DNA of 61,297 nt. Source: Balneolales bacterium (GTDB lineage: Bacteria; Bacteroidota; Rhodothermia; Balneolales; Natronogracilivirgulaceae). The translations under genes and the position numbers were made by a program. Positions 61,153 to 61,297 of the stretch are shown here, in pieces (the stretch's first letter is position 1; each line of letters starts with the position of its first letter). The DNA lies in NCBI GenBank assembly GCA_007132975.1, contig SLNO01000012.1:1-61297 (forward strand). Direction: 5' to 3'. Under the pieces are notes generated by a model. The model saw only the letters and a program-made list of their open reading frames with translations, did not search any database and was not told the origin of the DNA.

Positions 61153-61297
61153 ATGCAGGTCGACACATATCCATCCATCCTCCCAAATGGCGCGGCTTTA
61201 TCGCGCAAAGTCCGGATTCTGGCACCATATCCGCGGTCTCTGACGTGTCGTGTCGGAAAGTCGCAGGCGGGACTCGAGATCACAGATTTCCTTATGA
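61153..61297 (+). CDS. Possible start of a gene running off the window
   Basis: A plus-strand frame opens at ATG 61153 (MQVDTYPSILPNG) and stays open to the window end, 48 codons. I do not recognise the product and see no clear ribosome-binding site, so it may be chance. Confidence 0.3.
   Translation, partial: MQVDTYPSILPNGAALSRKVRILAPYPRSLTCRVGKSQAGLEITDFLM

Noticed and set aside
1..61297. CRISPR array, rRNA, transposase or prophage genes
   Set aside because: None found on either strand; the only regular repeats are the short ones listed.

Overview
The window looks like a chromosomal segment from a moderately GC-rich Bacteroidota-related bacterium, most likely of the Balneolota/Rhodothermota branch. 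Four secreted proteins end in the 'NYPNPFNP ... SGVYxYRL' type A sorting domain of the type IX secretion system. The arginine operon carries an N-acylornithine carbamoyltransferase instead of ordinary ArgF. Lycopene cyclase, a split proton-translocating transhydrogenase (pntAA/pntAB/pntB) and an AGCS sodium/amino-acid symporter fit an aerobic, carotenoid-making, saline-habitat organism. I see no rRNA, prophage, insertion sequence or CRISPR array. The taxonomic placement is inference.

Layout. 1-2.9 kb: end of a proline dehydrogenase, an outer-membrane protein, and an AT-rich, gene-poor stretch with two copies of a palindromic repeat. 2.9-5.3 kb: a PAS-GAF histidine kinase and a lone receiver protein that sits between two tRNA-Arg genes. 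5.4-16.1 kb: housekeeping block with priA, an 18-bp minisatellite, scpB, rluB, a TPR protein, a YgjP-like metallopeptidase, a phospholipid-methyltransferase-like gene, and the overlapping pair xseB-dxs. 16.3-30.5 kb: a third repeat copy directly in front of a sugar-type MFS transporter, then Dabb, queA, comM-like ATPase, DUF4342, trxB, the pnt operon, a GlsB-like membrane protein, dinB, a di-heme cytochrome c and lycopene cyclase. 30.8-38.3 kb: an M28 peptidase, two tandem paralogous secreted proteins and a DEAD-box helicase. 38.6-47.9 kb: a minus-strand arginine operon (argG, an unassigned P-loop gene, argC, argF', argB, argE, argH) followed by an ADP-ribosylglycohydrolase-like gene that has lost its metal-binding Asp residues and an aat gene lacking its middle. 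48.1-61.3 kb: M14 carboxypeptidase-alsT, a fourth repeat copy, a gamma-carbonic-anhydrase-like protein, a UPF0104 membrane protein, hemW, an outer-membrane protein, a Bor-like lipoprotein, two paralogous MXAN_6640-type metalloproteases and trhO.

How it works together. The arginine genes form a largely overlapping operon whose pathway would run through acylated citrulline. argD and a glutamate N-acyltransferase are not seen, which makes the P-loop gene inside the operon the main functional puzzle. The other strong novelty candidate is a roughly 80-100 bp repeat family (four copies in 61 kb) with compensatory changes in its stem; two copies end 14-17 nt before a start codon. Several conserved housekeeping proteins (PriA, ScpB, RluB, ArgC, HemW, the PmtA-like protein) carry low-complexity inserts or tails, a recurring trait of this genome.
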